This document shows, in pieces, positions 44,100-56,318 of a stretch of DNA of 64,000 nt. Origin of the DNA: Polyporus tsugae (lineage: Eukaryota > Basidiomycota > Agaricomycetes > Polyporales > Polyporaceae); the NCBI GenBank assembly GCA_024305745.1, contig JAHRBS010000001.1, forward strand, positions 2,108,001 through 2,172,000, in the 5' to 3' direction. The stretch's first letter is position 1, and the number at the start of each line of letters is the position of its first letter. Below the pieces are notes generated by a model. It was not told the origin of the DNA and did no database searches. It saw only the letters and a list, made by a program, of their open reading frames with translations. The translations under genes were made by a program, and so were the position numbers.

Positions 44100-47000
44100 A
44101 TGGTAGTTCCACCTACACAGTCGCGGGACGCTACAGCCACATCGCCGTACTTCCCCATACCACCATCATCCTCAGGAAGAGTCCTCGTTCCAAGCTCCAG
44201 TCCTCTACGCCCTGATCACTCCGATGTGTCCCAGTTCGCCTCCAACGCATGGGACCTCTTCAATGACGAAGTGCCGGGTCTGGGTCGTTCAGATGTCCAG
44301 GTACGCCCCACGACCTTTGCGGCAGACCCTCTCTCTATGCCAAGCGGCTTCCGTATGCCCAACGGCGTGTCAAGCGCGTCCTCTACGCGTCCGTCATCAG
44401 CAACAAGCAGGAAGATATCCGAGATAGAGGATGCGGATGAGGGTGACCGTCCGGCGAAGAGGTTGAATACGGGACCGACCAACTCGCGAGACCCAATCGA
44501 CTTCCTCACGCCCCCGTCGCCTGAGGTCCGCATGGCCGCTCCGCGGCCGTCTGGACCGAACACGTCACTATCGTCGATCTCCCTGTCGTCCGACGATTCC
44601 TTCCCGGATGCGAAGGACCTCGTGAACGCTGCGTCTCAGCCTAGGATTTTCCGTGCCCCACGCGTGCCGGAGGAGAGGCCACCATCGACATCCTCCGTTC
44701 GGCCTAACGACGACGAGGATCGCTTCACTCACTTCCGTCTCACCCACATCGAGCACGACACGGCTTTCGCCCGTGCGGCTTGGACGGAGGCTGGCGGCGA
44801 TGAGCCCAAGGCCATTGCGCTCCTCAACGACCCGTCCTGGAGACCTTCTGCGAAGACCCCACCCCCCAAGGAGTCCGAGTCCGTAACGGAGACCGGGAAG
44901 GTGAAGGAGGTCGTGGAGGCAAGCAAGGCGCAGCGGCTAGCTGCTAGGGAGAAGGGGCGGAAGTCTATGATCTACAAGAACCGCCTCAACGATGGTAAAC
45001 CGACGAACGATGCCGGCCCCTCCACGCCGCCACGTCCCAAGGCTCCTCCTCCCATGGTGGTCGATTCGCCTTTGAGTCCCGAGATCGGACGGCCGAGCAA
45101 ACGGCTGAGGCGCAAGGTGGTCGACTCGGACTCGGAGCCTGAGTTCGTGGATAGCGATGAGGAGGACACGAGCCAAGGTCGCAAGATGAGCTCAGATGAG
45201 CAGCGAGCTCTCGAGTACTACAATGAGACGTCGGCGGAAGGTCTACAAGAGTTGACAGGTATGCTCAGCACCACTTATTTTCATACATATATGCCGACTA
45301 GTTGGGTCTAGGCTGTACGCCCGTGCAAGCCCACAAGATCATCGAGCTCCGACCATTCACTTCCGTGGAAGACCTGAACACCAAGCTCGGCCAAGGCAGG
45401 AAGAAAGCCGGTCCCGCAGGCATTAGTCCACGCATGTTCGAGGACAGCGCGGCTATCTTCGAAGGTTACGGCCGGGTCGATAGCATCCTGGAGGACTGCG
45501 AGGGTATCGGTGCTGAGCTGAGGAAAGAGATCGCGAGCTGGACCCATAGCAAATCCGCCAAGGGCAAGCAACGCGAATTGGCCGAGAACTCTCGCGACTC
45601 TTCTGCGTCGGCGGAGGACGGCGCGATTATTCTTACCCACGTCGCGCTCCCTGCCCACAAGCCGAAGTACTACATGACTTCTCAGCCTTCGTCGCTTCAA
45701 CCCGGCGTCATTTTGAAGGAGTACCAGATGATTGGTGTCAACTGGTTGGGCCTTCTCTATCAGAAGAGGCTCAGCTGTATCCTCGCAGACGAGATGGGTG
45801 AGCAGCATTTTGCCACAGTGTATGCATGTGTGGTCCTGATGTTGTCGCACAAGGTCTTGGGAAGACGGTTCAAGTGATCAGTTTCTTTGCCCATCTGAAG
45901 GAACGAGGTCGCGACGGACCACACCTCATCGTTGTGCCGTGAGTGGACTCATAGCTGTGGTATGACTGTGTTGGATGCTGAGTCGGTGTCAGTTCGTCGA
46001 CGTTGGAGAATTGGTGTCGCGAGTTCCAGAAGTTCGCTGGGGACAGCATAAATGTCGAGACCTACTACGCCGACAAGAACGACCGTCCTAGGTTGCGGGA
46101 CGTGCTCAATAACACGGTCACGACGAAGAAGCCTGGCGGTTGGAACGTCCTGATCACCACCTACAACCTCGCTCAAGGCGATGATCACGACCGCAAGTTC
46201 TTCCGCAAGATCGAATGGGACGTGAGTATATGCGCTCGTTCTATAGCCCGTACCAGCTCAACACCCGGCTGTCAGACCTGCGTTTTCGACGAGGGTCATG
46301 TTCTCAAGAACTTCCAGTCGCAACGATACCAAGCCCTCTTGCGCTACAAGTCACGGTGGCGGTTGCTCCTTACTGGGACGCCGTTGCAGAACAACCTGCA
46401 AGAGCTAGTCGTATGTCCTGATACCTCGTGTCGTGCTGGATGTGGCTGAGCGACGCGTCCTAGTCGTTGATGAACTTCATTCTCCCGGATCAGTTCGCGG
46501 ACGACCTTGATTCGCTGCGAGCGGTCTTCAAGACGAAGGGCGATTCCAAGGTGACGTTGCTTGCCCAGCAGCGTGTTTCCCGAGCAAAGAAGATGATGAC
46601 GCCCTTCGTACTTCGACGGCGCAAGGACCAGGTAAGGTCACAGCCACGGGAGATTATTCATAGAGGCTGACCACGGACCCAAGGTGCTCCAAGACTTGCC
46701 AAAGAAGACCGAACGGATCGAATGGTGCAATATGACTGCGCTCCAGAAGTCAATCTACAACGAGGCGTTGCAGCGGTCCCGGAAGACTATTTTCGACCTC
46801 GAGACCAACGGTGCAGAGACGCCCGACCCACTGGCTACCAATGGTCGCGGAAAGCCGGTGAAGAAAAAGACTCGGGCGACGGCGCGAACGAAGGACAAGA
46901 TGTACCTGGAGAACAGTTCGAACGTGCTCATGGACTTGCGCAAGGCGTCATCCCATCCAATGCTGTTCAGGAGGCAGTTTGCGGATGACGCGCTGAGCGC

Positions 47001-47914
47001 CATGGCGAAGCTCCTCCTTAAGGAGCCGGACTTCAAGAAGCGTGGGGCATTGTTCGAGTTCGTCAAGGAAGACATGGAGGTCATGACCGACTCGGAGCTT
47101 CAGTCGTTCTGCGCGACCTACAGGGTATGTCTCTACTTTGCTTACGTGCGGATCCTCGCTGACGACTGCTTCAGTGTCTTCGCAAGTTCCTTCTGGACGA
47201 TGACTGTTATCTCGAGGCCGGTAAAATCAAAGTCTTGATGACCCTTCTTGAACAGTACAAGAACGAGGGCCGTCGGATGTTGATCTTCTCGCAGGTTTGT
47301 CAGCTGCACGATGGCGCCTTTCATGTGTTGTTGACGCGGATGGTGTTGCAGTTCACGCAGATTCTGGACATACTTCAAAAGGTTCTTGATCTCAAACAGA
47401 TCAAGTACCTTGTCCTGACCGGCTCGACGCCCGTCGATGTGCGCCAGTCTTTAGTTGACGAGTTCAACGAGGACGAGACGATTCCAGTCTTTCTGCTTTC
47501 GACCAAAGCCGGCGGGATGGGTATCAACTTGACTGCAGCGAGCGTGGTCATCATGTGAGCATACCTATATTGCTACTCATCACGCGCCATTGATCCACGG
47601 TTCTCGATAGGTTTGACCAGGACTTCAATCCCCACAACGACAAACAAGCTCAAGACCGTGCCTACCGTATAGGCCAGAAGCGCGATGTCGATGTGGTGAA
47701 GCTCATCACAAAAGGTTCCATAGAAGAAGACATGCTTGCGCTCGGCCAGATGAAGCTTGCATTAGACGAGGCCGTGGCGGGCGAAGAGGCCGAAGAACGC
47801 GTCGAGAGCGAGATGAAAGTGTCGCTTATGAACGCAGTGCGTAAGAAGCTAGCGGCCGACGACCCCCAAGCCAAGGACACTCAACTGGCGGCGGAAACTA
47901 CCAAGAACGAATAA
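44100..47914 (+). CDS. fun30: SNF2 chromatin remodeller, Fun30/SMARCAD1 (Fft3) type
   Basis: Predicted 1109-residue protein (yeast Fun30 has 1131). Ten exons: 44100-45258, 45312-45797, 45854-45938, 45993-46221, 46276-46410, 46464-46631, 46684-47124, 47175-47294, 47352-47554, 47611-47914. The N-terminal 380 residues are Ser/Pro-rich with one CUE-like helix block ([20 protein letters not shown]), then a helix-hairpin-like segment ([16 protein letters not shown]). The helicase core has [20 protein letters not shown] (Walker A), ITTYNLA, DEGH (motif II), [11 protein letters not shown], the HELICc pieces [13 protein letters not shown] and [12 protein letters not shown], and [13 protein letters not shown]. 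This class promotes heterochromatin maintenance and DNA end resection by nucleosome remodelling. The first ATG in frame is 44100; an upstream exon cannot be excluded. Confidence 0.93.
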
Positions 47915-48786
47915 CGACTTATATCATCTATAGAGTACGCATACCCGGACGCTGCAATTCCGTGGTAATATCCCTCCAGACCATGACATTACCCCTAGTA
48001 CCCACCCGCATTCCCCATTACCCACTGCACCTGCACCTGCATCGCTGTATCTATTTTTGTACTGTAGCGTTGTCTTGGTTCGTTTTGCTATCGATTGCAA
48101 TTGCACACGGAAGCTCATGGTCTGAAATTGCGCTTTGACCTCGGTCCGTGGGGCGACAACGAGCGCTCGTTATTAGCGCCAGCGCTGCATTTTGGAATCG
48201 TACCATCATCCTCCTACTTACAGTACTACATAGTAATGCAAATCTGCCAGAGCGAGAGCGATTTACATCTGTAATTAACCGACAGCACTGATCCGGATTT
48301 CACATCAGTGGCGGAACGCGCAGTAAGCCCTATTTTGCCCAAGTGCATCCGATGATTCTGTGCTTATACATAACGGTACCTCGTTTGTAGGACGGCGGCT
48401 TGAGCAGCAAGCAATGCTCGCGTGCTGGGGAACTGTCGCACAGGGACATGGCATGGTTGCCGGCATGTTCCTCGTGAGCAGCCCAATTTCGATACCATCC
48501 CATTTGGATCCCAATAGACCCAAGTCGTTACTTGCAATTGCAAAGGGACGCTGAGTCGATTCTGTTTCATCTCTCTCCGCCAGCGTCCCGTTGATTCTAC
48601 TTCTTAGTCTTTGTTCACGACTAATGGTCGGATCGTTCACACCGAAGGTGGATCCACAAGTATTGGGGAGCTGTGGTACGAGTCGTCTTTGCTGTGGAGG
48701 CCTTGTGTTCTTTGGTGGGATAAAACCTACAGAGATGCAGACCGACGGCACATCCGAGTCAAGTCACCCCTACTTTCGCTTGGATC
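47915..48786. other. Intergenic region before the terpene synthase
   Basis: About 870 bp holding the remodeller's 3' flank and the synthase promoter. Open frames at 48305-48751 (-) and 48591-48812 (+) have no family resemblance. No repeat or regulator site could be identified. Confidence 0.4.
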
Positions 48787-50416
48787 ATGTTCTTAAAGCT
48801 CGGCTACACTGATTTCGTGTTCGACGTATCCGACGTTCTCATTACCTGGCCTCCTGACCTCACATGCCCTATCGACCGCAAGGTCCTCCGCTCCTACCTT
48901 GTCACCCGGACGTGGTTCCAGTACGAGTCTGGCAAAATCTCGAAGGAGGAATGTCTCCAGCGCCTGGCCACCAAGTTTTCTCATGACCCTGTCAGCATCG
49001 ACAACGCTTGGAGACATGTCGCAGCTGCCTTGCGTCCCAATGAGGAGATGGTGGCTCTGATCAAGGAGATTAGGGAAACGGCCGGCGGGAAGGCGCGTAT
49101 CTTTGGGACTTTCAACGTCTCACGGCCGGATTACGAGTTCTTCCGTTCACGGGTGGACGTCGACTGGTCGATCTTCGACGCGGTTTTCGCCTCACACGAG
49201 CTTGATATCCGCCTGCCAAACCCTGGATTCTTCAAGCGCGTCCTCGCCAAAGAGGAATGGAAGATCGAACCCCACGATACGGTCTTTGTGGGCCACGATT
49301 CCGACGATGTGGTCACCGCACGCTCTTTCGGCATGCACGGCGTCCTCCTTGCCGACTTCAAGGAAGCCCGCCGAGAACTACGGAACATTGTGGGAGACCC
49401 CGTGAAGCGCGGCTGGGAGTACTTGCGTGCAAACGCGGGGAAGCTGGCTTGCGATGCCGACCGGCCAGGGGTATCACTCATGGAGAACTTCGGTCAACTG
49501 TTGATCCTCGAGGCCACTGGCGACAGGTACGCAAGGCGCGTATGAATGCCTCGTGTAGAACAAACTGACATGTAGCGCAGGAGCCTTGTGCAACTGACAG
49601 AGCCGCCACGATACTGGAATTACTTCCAGGGTTTGTCAAACAATATATGCGTCGCCTCTCATTATTTGGCTGAAATTCAAACAGGCAAGGGCGTTTTGAC
49701 GCACGAGAAGTTCCCCGATGACCTCGATACCACTTCTTTGGGACTCGTCACCCTGAAGCCCTCGAAGGAGCACTGTAACTCTCTCATGGACGAGATGCTC
49801 ACCTTCCTAACCGAAGACGGCCTCCCCTACGTGAGTCACGATCGTGTAGCGAGCCGTACCTTCACACTCATTTTGTCGCGTGCCGCAGACATACTTCGAC
49901 CGGGACATGCCCCGTCTGGACCCCGTAGTCGCCGTCAACGTCCTCCACCTCTTCTACACGCACGGCCGCGGCCACGAGCTGCCGGGCGCGCTCGAGTTCG
50001 TGCACAGCCTGCTCCAGAACCGCGCGTACATCGACGGCACACGCTACTACTTCCGGGAGTGCGTCCTGTACTTCATCGCGCGCCTGCTCGAGGCGTCGGA
50101 CGACCGGCACCTCCACGAGACGCTCGAGGACCTCCTCCGCGAGCGCGTGCAGGAGCTTATAGGGGCGCCCGGGGACGCGATCGCGCTCGCGTTCCGCGTC
50201 GCGACGTGCGCGAGCGTAGGCGTGCGGAACGAGATCGACATGCGGAACCTCCTGCCGATGCAGTGCGAGGATGGAGGGTGGGAGATCGGGTACATCTACC
50301 GATACGGGATCTCCGGGATGAAGGTTGGGAGCAGGGGCTACACGACGGCGATGGCTATCAAGGCCATTGAGGAGTTGGACAAGCTACGGGCGAAGCAAGG
50401 CGTCCAACGACGTTAG
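48787..50416 (+). CDS. HAD-class II cyclase fusion, putative drimane sesquiterpene synthase
   Basis: Predicted 505-residue protein, three exons: 48787-49526, 49581-49830, 49889-50416. Residues 1-220 form a haloacid-dehalogenase fold: motif I FDVSDVLITW (D13 nucleophile, S15 where many members have the second Asp), motif II FGTFN (T108), motif III region ELDIRLPNP (R142), motif IV VGHDSDD (D171, D173, D174), then FGMHGVLL. Residues about 248-505 resemble a terpene-cyclase beta domain with the class II motif D294-L-D296-T-T (DxDTT) and QCEDGGWEIGYIYRYG near the end. This architecture matches the fungal AstC/AncC type, in which the beta domain protonates and cyclises farnesyl diphosphate to a drimane skeleton and the HAD part removes phosphate. 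The product here (drimenol, albicanol or other) is not predictable. An MFS exporter converges on it. Confidence 0.85.
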
Positions 50417-50723
50417 TAGTCGTAAGTGGAATGCGTTGTACGATCCCCCCCGATGGGTCCACCCTATGTGTGTGTATACGTATAAGTTAGATAGAACCTG
50501 ATGCACACTTTTCAATGACCGTGAACAAGGGAATCTTAGTGGGAACAACTAGCAATACAAATGAATGATGGATATATGACATGATAGCGAGTCGTCAACG
50601 ATGGTAAGAAATTTTAGGCTTTAGTCCAGCGAAATTCCAAATAGCATTGAGTAAGTATAGAGTCCATTAGCGAAGAGGTATATTTATCCATAGGTGACCA
50701 AAAACGAATCCGGACTGTGCCCA
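50417..50723. other. 3' region between convergent terpene synthase and MFS genes
   Basis: About 300 bp of AT-richer sequence between two convergent stop codons; it should carry both polyadenylation regions. Nothing else seen. Confidence 0.4.
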
Positions 50724-53167
50724 TCACACCTGACTCTTCTCCGGCTCGGGGTTTGCATGGGGTTCGCCGTCGGACTTCACTTCTTGCTCCTCGGCTTTCT
50801 CAGACGCCAAGCGGGCCTCCTTGTCGGTGTCGCGGATGTTCGACAGGAAGAGCGTCAGGAGGAAGGACACGCCCGCCCACGGCAGGAGCGAGATGATCGC
50901 CCAGCGTGTGCCCTGCTGGAACGCGGTCCTGACGTACTGCTGCACCTCGGGCGGGAGCGAGCTGATGCCCTGCACGGACGTGATGCCCGACGACAGCCCG
51001 TTCTGCAGGATCGCCGCGTCCTGCGGCGAGATGGTGCCGGAGGTGACGAGGGCGCGGAGCGAGCCGGTGACCTTGCCATTCAGGACGGCGCCGCATTGTG
51101 CGAGGCCGACCGTTCCGCCGAGGGCGCGACTCTAGGCGTACGACGTTCGGGTAAGTATTAGGCGGTGGGAATAAAGGTGCCGGAAGAAGACCTACGAAGA
51201 GGGTGAGCGCGGAGATGATCGCGATGCGGCTCTCCGGCTGCGAGAAACGGGAGTGGACGGCGAGGGGACCGATGGACATTCCGACGCCGACACCAGCCAC
51301 GACGAGAAAACTACAAAACGGGTGAGTATATGCGCCTCCAGTGACGGGAGCAGGCGGAAGCGGCAACTCACCCGTCGATCTCGGCCTTGACATTGCGATC
51401 CATAGCCCACGACACTAGACCGAGCGAAACGCTAATGATCAAGCCTCCCAACACAATGGGGATCTTCGGCTGGCGCAGCTTCTTTATCATGACCATCGCG
51501 CACAGCGAGCCCGCACCTAGGCCGGGCGCGAAGAACAGCAGCTGCGCGCCCGAGCTGGTTCCCGTGAGCCCGCCAACGATAGCGAAGAAGATGGAGATGA
51601 AGTAGAACATGACGAGCATGACCATGCCCGACACGAAGATCGCAAACTGCACGGCGCACACGTCGAACGACGTGAACACCTGCATCGGGATCATCGGGTC
51701 CGTGTTCATCAGCGGGTTCCGGCTCGTCTTGCCTGCGGCGGCCTTGCGCTCGAGGAGGTACTCCCAGAGGACCCACGCGATGTAGCACACCCCAGCGACG
51801 ACGAAGCACGCGATGACGCGGGCGGAGGACCAGTCGCCGACGGAGCCCCAGTTGAGGGCGAGGAGGAAGGTGATGCCGGCGACCATGAATAAGAAGGCGC
51901 CTACCGAGTCGATACGCATGAACTTCTCAAAGAATGTCTCGTCCCGATGTGTGGTCATTTCCTCAGAGTTGTGAGTGTTGTGCCGTGGTTGAGAACCCTT
52001 GGTGCGCCCGCGTAGGATGAAGAACGAAAGAATCATTGCGATTACGCAGCACGGCAAGCTTTGAGTGGATGAGTAAACATGTTGACTGGGAGACAGAAAG
52101 CAAGACGTACTTGATGGCGAATATCCATCGGAAAGATACCGTGGTCAGTGCTCCACCGATGACAGGACCGACACAAAAGCCGATTGTGAAAAGGGCGAAC
52201 AGCATGGATTGCTGCCAGTTGTTGTCGTCGAGAGAGCTTGAATCCGACAGGATTATACGGACGACCTGGATGTTGGTTTTGTCAGCGCCGGTCCTGAATA
52301 ACAGACGACAAATTTTCGGACCGCCATCATCCCACCAGCACCAATACCAGCGACACCACGGCCCGCAAGCATGGTTACCATGCTCTGGGCTCCGGTGCTG
52401 ATTGCGCTACCCACACAGAAGAGGAGCAATGAAAGTTGGAGGGCCCAATGACGACCCCAGATGTCGGCAAAGGAAGCGAATAATGGAAGGAAGACGGTGG
52501 AGGTGAGTAGGTAGATAGTCCCGATGTAACTCTGGAGGTCTAGTCGGTTGAAGACGGACTTCAAGTAAGGATCAGCGCTACGTTCTGGTCCTAAGCAGGA
52601 AATGAATATGAATGACGCACAGCGATGTGCACTTGGGCAGTGGCAACAACTAGGAAGGGCCATTCAGACTCTAACCTTACGAAAATCCACGACATGATGC
52701 TCACCGGTGTAATCTAGGGTCTCGAAGAAGACTGGTACCACAAGCGCGGCCATAAGCAAGAGCTTCCATTTGACCGATGATGAGGGTTTCGAGGTTGATT
52801 GGGGGGTTGAGGAAGAGTCGATGGCATTGTGGGTAGTCTGCCCGCCGTCTTCCGACGGCAGTGTCTGAGTTTGAGGTGAAGGAAGGCCAGCGGACTCGGC
52901 CTCTTGCGCGGCTTTGGCCCTTCTTCTCTTGTCCCTGATGTACTTGTAGGCAAGATACATGCCAGCAAGGAAGATCCCCGGACGAAGGAAGGAAAGGGAC
53001 GCGAGGAGAGCCTTGAAATGAAGGAGAATGGGGGCCAGAGCTGTACATCTTCCACTGGTGCCGTCTGCTTTAATATGAGTGCGGACAGCAGGTTCGAACG
53101 AGGGGAGACAGGTGCCATCTCGATCTTGATTAGGGACTGGGAGAGAGCGTTGCATTGCCACCGCCAC
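50724..53167 (-). CDS. MFS multidrug-type exporter (DHA family)
   Basis: Predicted 697-residue transporter, seven exons: 52705-53167, 52621-52649, 52322-52558, 52111-52265, 51372-52058, 51196-51310, 50724-51131. The DHA-type start of the transporter core is VFFETLDYTVVATAQVHIA, followed by SVFNRLDLQSYIGTIYLLTS, IWGRHWALQLSLLLFCVGSA, MLAGRGVAGIGAGGMM and TIGFCVGPVIGGALTT. At least 12 hydrophobic segments follow in order, and the C-terminal tail is acidic. Proteins of this type export toxic compounds by proton antiport at the plasma membrane. The N-terminal 150 residues are unusual (an extra hydrophobic helix and KYIRDKRRRAK, then a Ser/Thr linker) and the start at 53167 is uncertain; Met codons at about 53119 (other frame) or 52962 are alternatives. 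Its neighbour suggests it may export a terpenoid, an inference from position only. Confidence 0.85.
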
Positions 53168-53786
53168 GCCGGACGGCTCTGCGATGTTGTACAGTATTGA
53201 CTGACATAAGTATCCGAGCCAAACGCGGCTAGCTTACACGGGGCTAGACAGAGCTGCGGTGCGATGTGGGCGTCCATATGTGCCGCGACCGGAGATCGGG
53301 AATGTTCAAGTTCCCTGAAGACCATTACTGTTTCAGTCGTTTATTGCGGTAAATTGGACGTTGAGCGCGGGGATGCTACCGATGTGGTCTCCTATGTTAG
53401 ATGTCGTACTGAGTCTTGTGTAGAGAATCGATATCCTCGATGAATTCAACGCGCGGTGGGAGTTTAAATAATATGGTTCACTGAGTCTAAGTGTATGCCG
53501 GCCAATGAGCGGTAAACTCGCGGAGAACGGCATGCGCGTATATTTGCAATCTGGTTGGGAATGAGGCGGACAGATGGTGACAGGGGGAAGCAGGGGACTT
53601 GAAAGTTAAATGACGATGGGGGCGGGCGCTTGCTGGCATTCGCAGTGGCTGTGTACACCTCGGTTTGGATTTCCGCAGCCGACATACCCGAGCCCTCTTC
53701 CGAGTCCGGGGTGGCCGCCCTCCTGGACAACTCCTGGACATCGCACTGGACGCCGCCTACTCTGGCTGCACCGACTCGAAATTGCC
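53168..53786. other. Divergent intergenic region between MFS and Bet5 genes
   Basis: About 620 bp containing both promoters. Overlapping minus-strand frames at 53464-53794 read as basic, random-looking peptides on all three frames and are not called. Confidence 0.4.
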
Positions 53787-54585
53787 ATGACCATCTATAG
53801 TTTGTACATCTTCGACAGGTCCGCAGTCTTCTTCATATCCGCAACACCAGTATGCACAGCGCTCTCGCGACATGCCTACTGATCTTGCTGCGCTCTATTC
53901 TACAGGCATTGTGCCTGTGTGTTCTACCAGGACTGGCACCGCACCGTCCGTCCCAAAACCGCAGTCGAGGGTGGCATGCTCCCCGCCGTCTATGCGCCCG
54001 TATACCCTGCTGCTCACCCCGACTCTCTGTACGCCAACCGCGGGTCCCTCGCCTTGTCCTCCGGAGTTGTCATAGCCGTGAACGACGACGACTCCCAGGC
54101 CCCTCTCCCAACGCAAACCCACAGCCCGATCGCACCCCTCCCGCCTCCCCAAACAGCATCCTTACCGTTCGACGAGGAGTCAAAGCTCGTGTACGGCGTC
54201 GTGCTCTCCCTCCGCAACATGATCAAAAAGCTGTCCGGAAAGTGCGTATCCCCGCTCTCTCTTTCCCGCACCCCTTCTCCATGATATCCACGCGCCTCCC
54301 ACCGTTTCCGCGCCCCACAGGGACGAGCAGTTCGTCAACTACCAGACGTCGACGTACAAGCTCCACCTCTTCGAGACCCTCTCGGGCCTCAAGTTCGTCA
54401 TGCTCTCCGACCCGAACGCGGACTCGCTCCGCTTTGTCCTCCGCCAGATCTACTCGGGGCCCTTCCTCGAGTACGTCGTCCGCAACCCGCTCATCGCGAT
54501 GGACACCAAGGAGCGCGGGATCGACAACGAGTACTTCCGTGTGAGCACGGACAGGCTAGTCAGAGGTCTTACTGTCTTTCAATGA
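53787..54585 (+). CDS. bet5: TRAPP complex subunit Bet5/TRAPPC1
   Basis: Predicted 210-residue protein, three exons: 53787-53818, 53906-54241, 54321-54585. It opens MTIYSLYIFDR and continues CVFYQDWHRT, the Bet5/TRAPPC1 longin-type start. Later motifs are KLVYGVVLSLRNMIKKLSGK, FVNYQTSTYKLHLFETLSGLKFVMLSDPN, and NEYFRVSTDRLVRGL near the end. Bet5 is a core subunit of TRAPP, the tethering complex and Rab (Ypt1) exchange factor of ER-Golgi traffic. Compared with yeast Bet5 (159 residues) an extra 50-residue Ala/Pro-rich loop (about residues 45-95) is inserted between the first helix and strand, a common fungal variation. Confidence 0.9.
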
Positions 54586-55047
54586 TATCCCCCGTTTCGT
54601 ACCATCGCCCTCCTCAGCGTACCTACAGTGCACACAACGGTCGAGCGTGCCGGTTTCAACAATCTCCCCGACTGATTTGTGCTGCATCGCTTCGGATCAA
54701 CTCAGAGCTATGCAAGTACTTCAAACGGCTCCGTCGGTCCGGTCCCACATATCCCACAAGACGGGCTACGTATGCGGCTCCAAATCCTTTATTTCCACGA
54801 ACGAGGACATTGTCTTGCACAAAACACTAAAGGAAAAGGGGCTACACTGAAGCAACAAGAATAGAAAGCGTCCGCTCGCCCTAACAAACACCGTTCGAGA
54901 GCATGTCAAAAATGGGCACAGTCTGAACAACAACAGGATGACAACGCCAGAGCGAGGTGCTCGTACAACGTGCTAAGTAAAACCGATCGTCCGTATGGTA
55001 TGGGCAATGTCACAGAGGCCGCAAACGTATCGAGGAGGGAGAGCTGC
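54586..55047. other. Intergenic region between convergent genes
   Basis: About 460 bp between two convergent stop codons. AT-richer, no feature recognised. Confidence 0.4.
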
Positions 55048-56318
55048 TTAGACCTTGATGTCCTCGAAGCTCTCCTTATCGTGCGGGAGGTACGTGTCGT
55101 TCATTGGGCCGGTGTAGTCGGGAACCTTCTCGTCTCGCTCGTTGTAGAGCGGCACGCCGGGCATCGTGTTGCCGGTCGCGTGATGGGGCTGGGCGCGATT
55201 GGCCTGCATGTAGTAGCCTCCGGTGACCGGGTCCATCGGCGGGTTGACGAGGTACTACACGAACGATATTAGGTCCATAGTGCGATATAGGATCGAACCG
55301 AATATGCGGACTTACGGGAGGAAGGCCGGCCTGGAAAGGCGTGACCATGGGGCGCGGGTACGTGATGAGGATGTGCTACGGGATACCCGCCATCAGCGGA
55401 CGAACACCATCAGCGTGAGGGATCAGTGTAACACATACAAGTGCCTTGCTTCCCATGCCCGGCATCTTCATCGACCACTGCGGGACCTGAGCGTTAGGCC
55501 CAGCCACAGCGGCGTCCTCGACGCTGAACTTGCAGAGCATCTGGTTGACCTGCCGCTTGCCCTGCGAACGCGATAGGGGGTCACCCGTCTGCCATAAGCT
55601 CGGAAACAAAGATTAATGCCACTTACGTGCGCCTTCCACAGGTAGAACGGCACCCAACCGAATAGAATAAGACCAAGCAGGGCGCCGAGACTCGCCCCAC
55701 GCGCCTGCCAGGGTCGGTTATCCTCGAAGACCGGTTGATTGTCGAAAGTCCCAATAAGTTTGCGATTCACTGGGAGAGCGTTCAGGACGAGGTAGTAGGT
55801 GACGATCGGGACCGCAAGCATCGCGCTACAGAGGGGATGAGCATGATTAGTGAATATGGACGATAGAGGTTCCGCCAGGGATGGGGAGGCAAATGTGAAG
55901 AGACCGTCTCAGGATGACCGCAAGATGGAAGCAAGAAGCAACGGGTGCACGTAAATACTCACAGACACATGAAGACAGCCCAGAAGATCTCGAAGCGCGG
56001 CTTGAGGTACCGGGAGCCTTTCATGAGGACGGCGCGCTGCCTCGCCAGCCAGATGTCCCTCGAGTACTGACGGGCGATCAGGAATAGCACCAACAACACA
56101 TTAACGGGTCACTCACGTATTGCTGTATCTCATACGGGACCATGTCGTTCGGGGCCTGCTTGAGTGGGAGCCGCTACATGCGATCGGTCGTCTCAGCATC
56201 CATCCCATCGCTCTTTCACCAGCACCGCCTTGCGAATCGGACTCAAACGTCGACGTACCAACGCGATGGTCTGGGTCGGGTTGACCTGCACCTGGATGTT
56301 GTACACTGGCGCTGCCAT
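55048..56318 (-). CDS. Conserved hypothetical two-pass membrane protein
   Basis: Predicted 269-residue protein, seven exons: 56259-56318, 56117-56173, 55963-56066, 55627-55825, 55439-55561, 55316-55375, 55048-55254. All joins keep frame. Two hydrophobic segments are clear: FWAVFMCLAMLAVPIVTYYLVLNAL (about residues 68-92) and ASLGALLGLILFGWVPFYLW (about 118-137), preceded by a basic stretch (ARQRAVLMKGSRYLKPR). The C-terminal 110 residues are soluble, with PRPMVTPFQAGLPPYLVNPP and many Pro/Gly/Asp residues. No catalytic motif or family recognised; the composition suggests an organelle-membrane protein conserved among basidiomycetes, which is an inference. The Met is the first in the spliced frame; the upstream Ser/Phe-rich frame (to 56538) is not needed. 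Confidence 0.72.

Noticed and set aside
53464..53794. Three overlapping minus-strand frames upstream of Bet5
   Set aside because: All three frames are open at once, which points to composition, not coding; they also overlap the Bet5 start.
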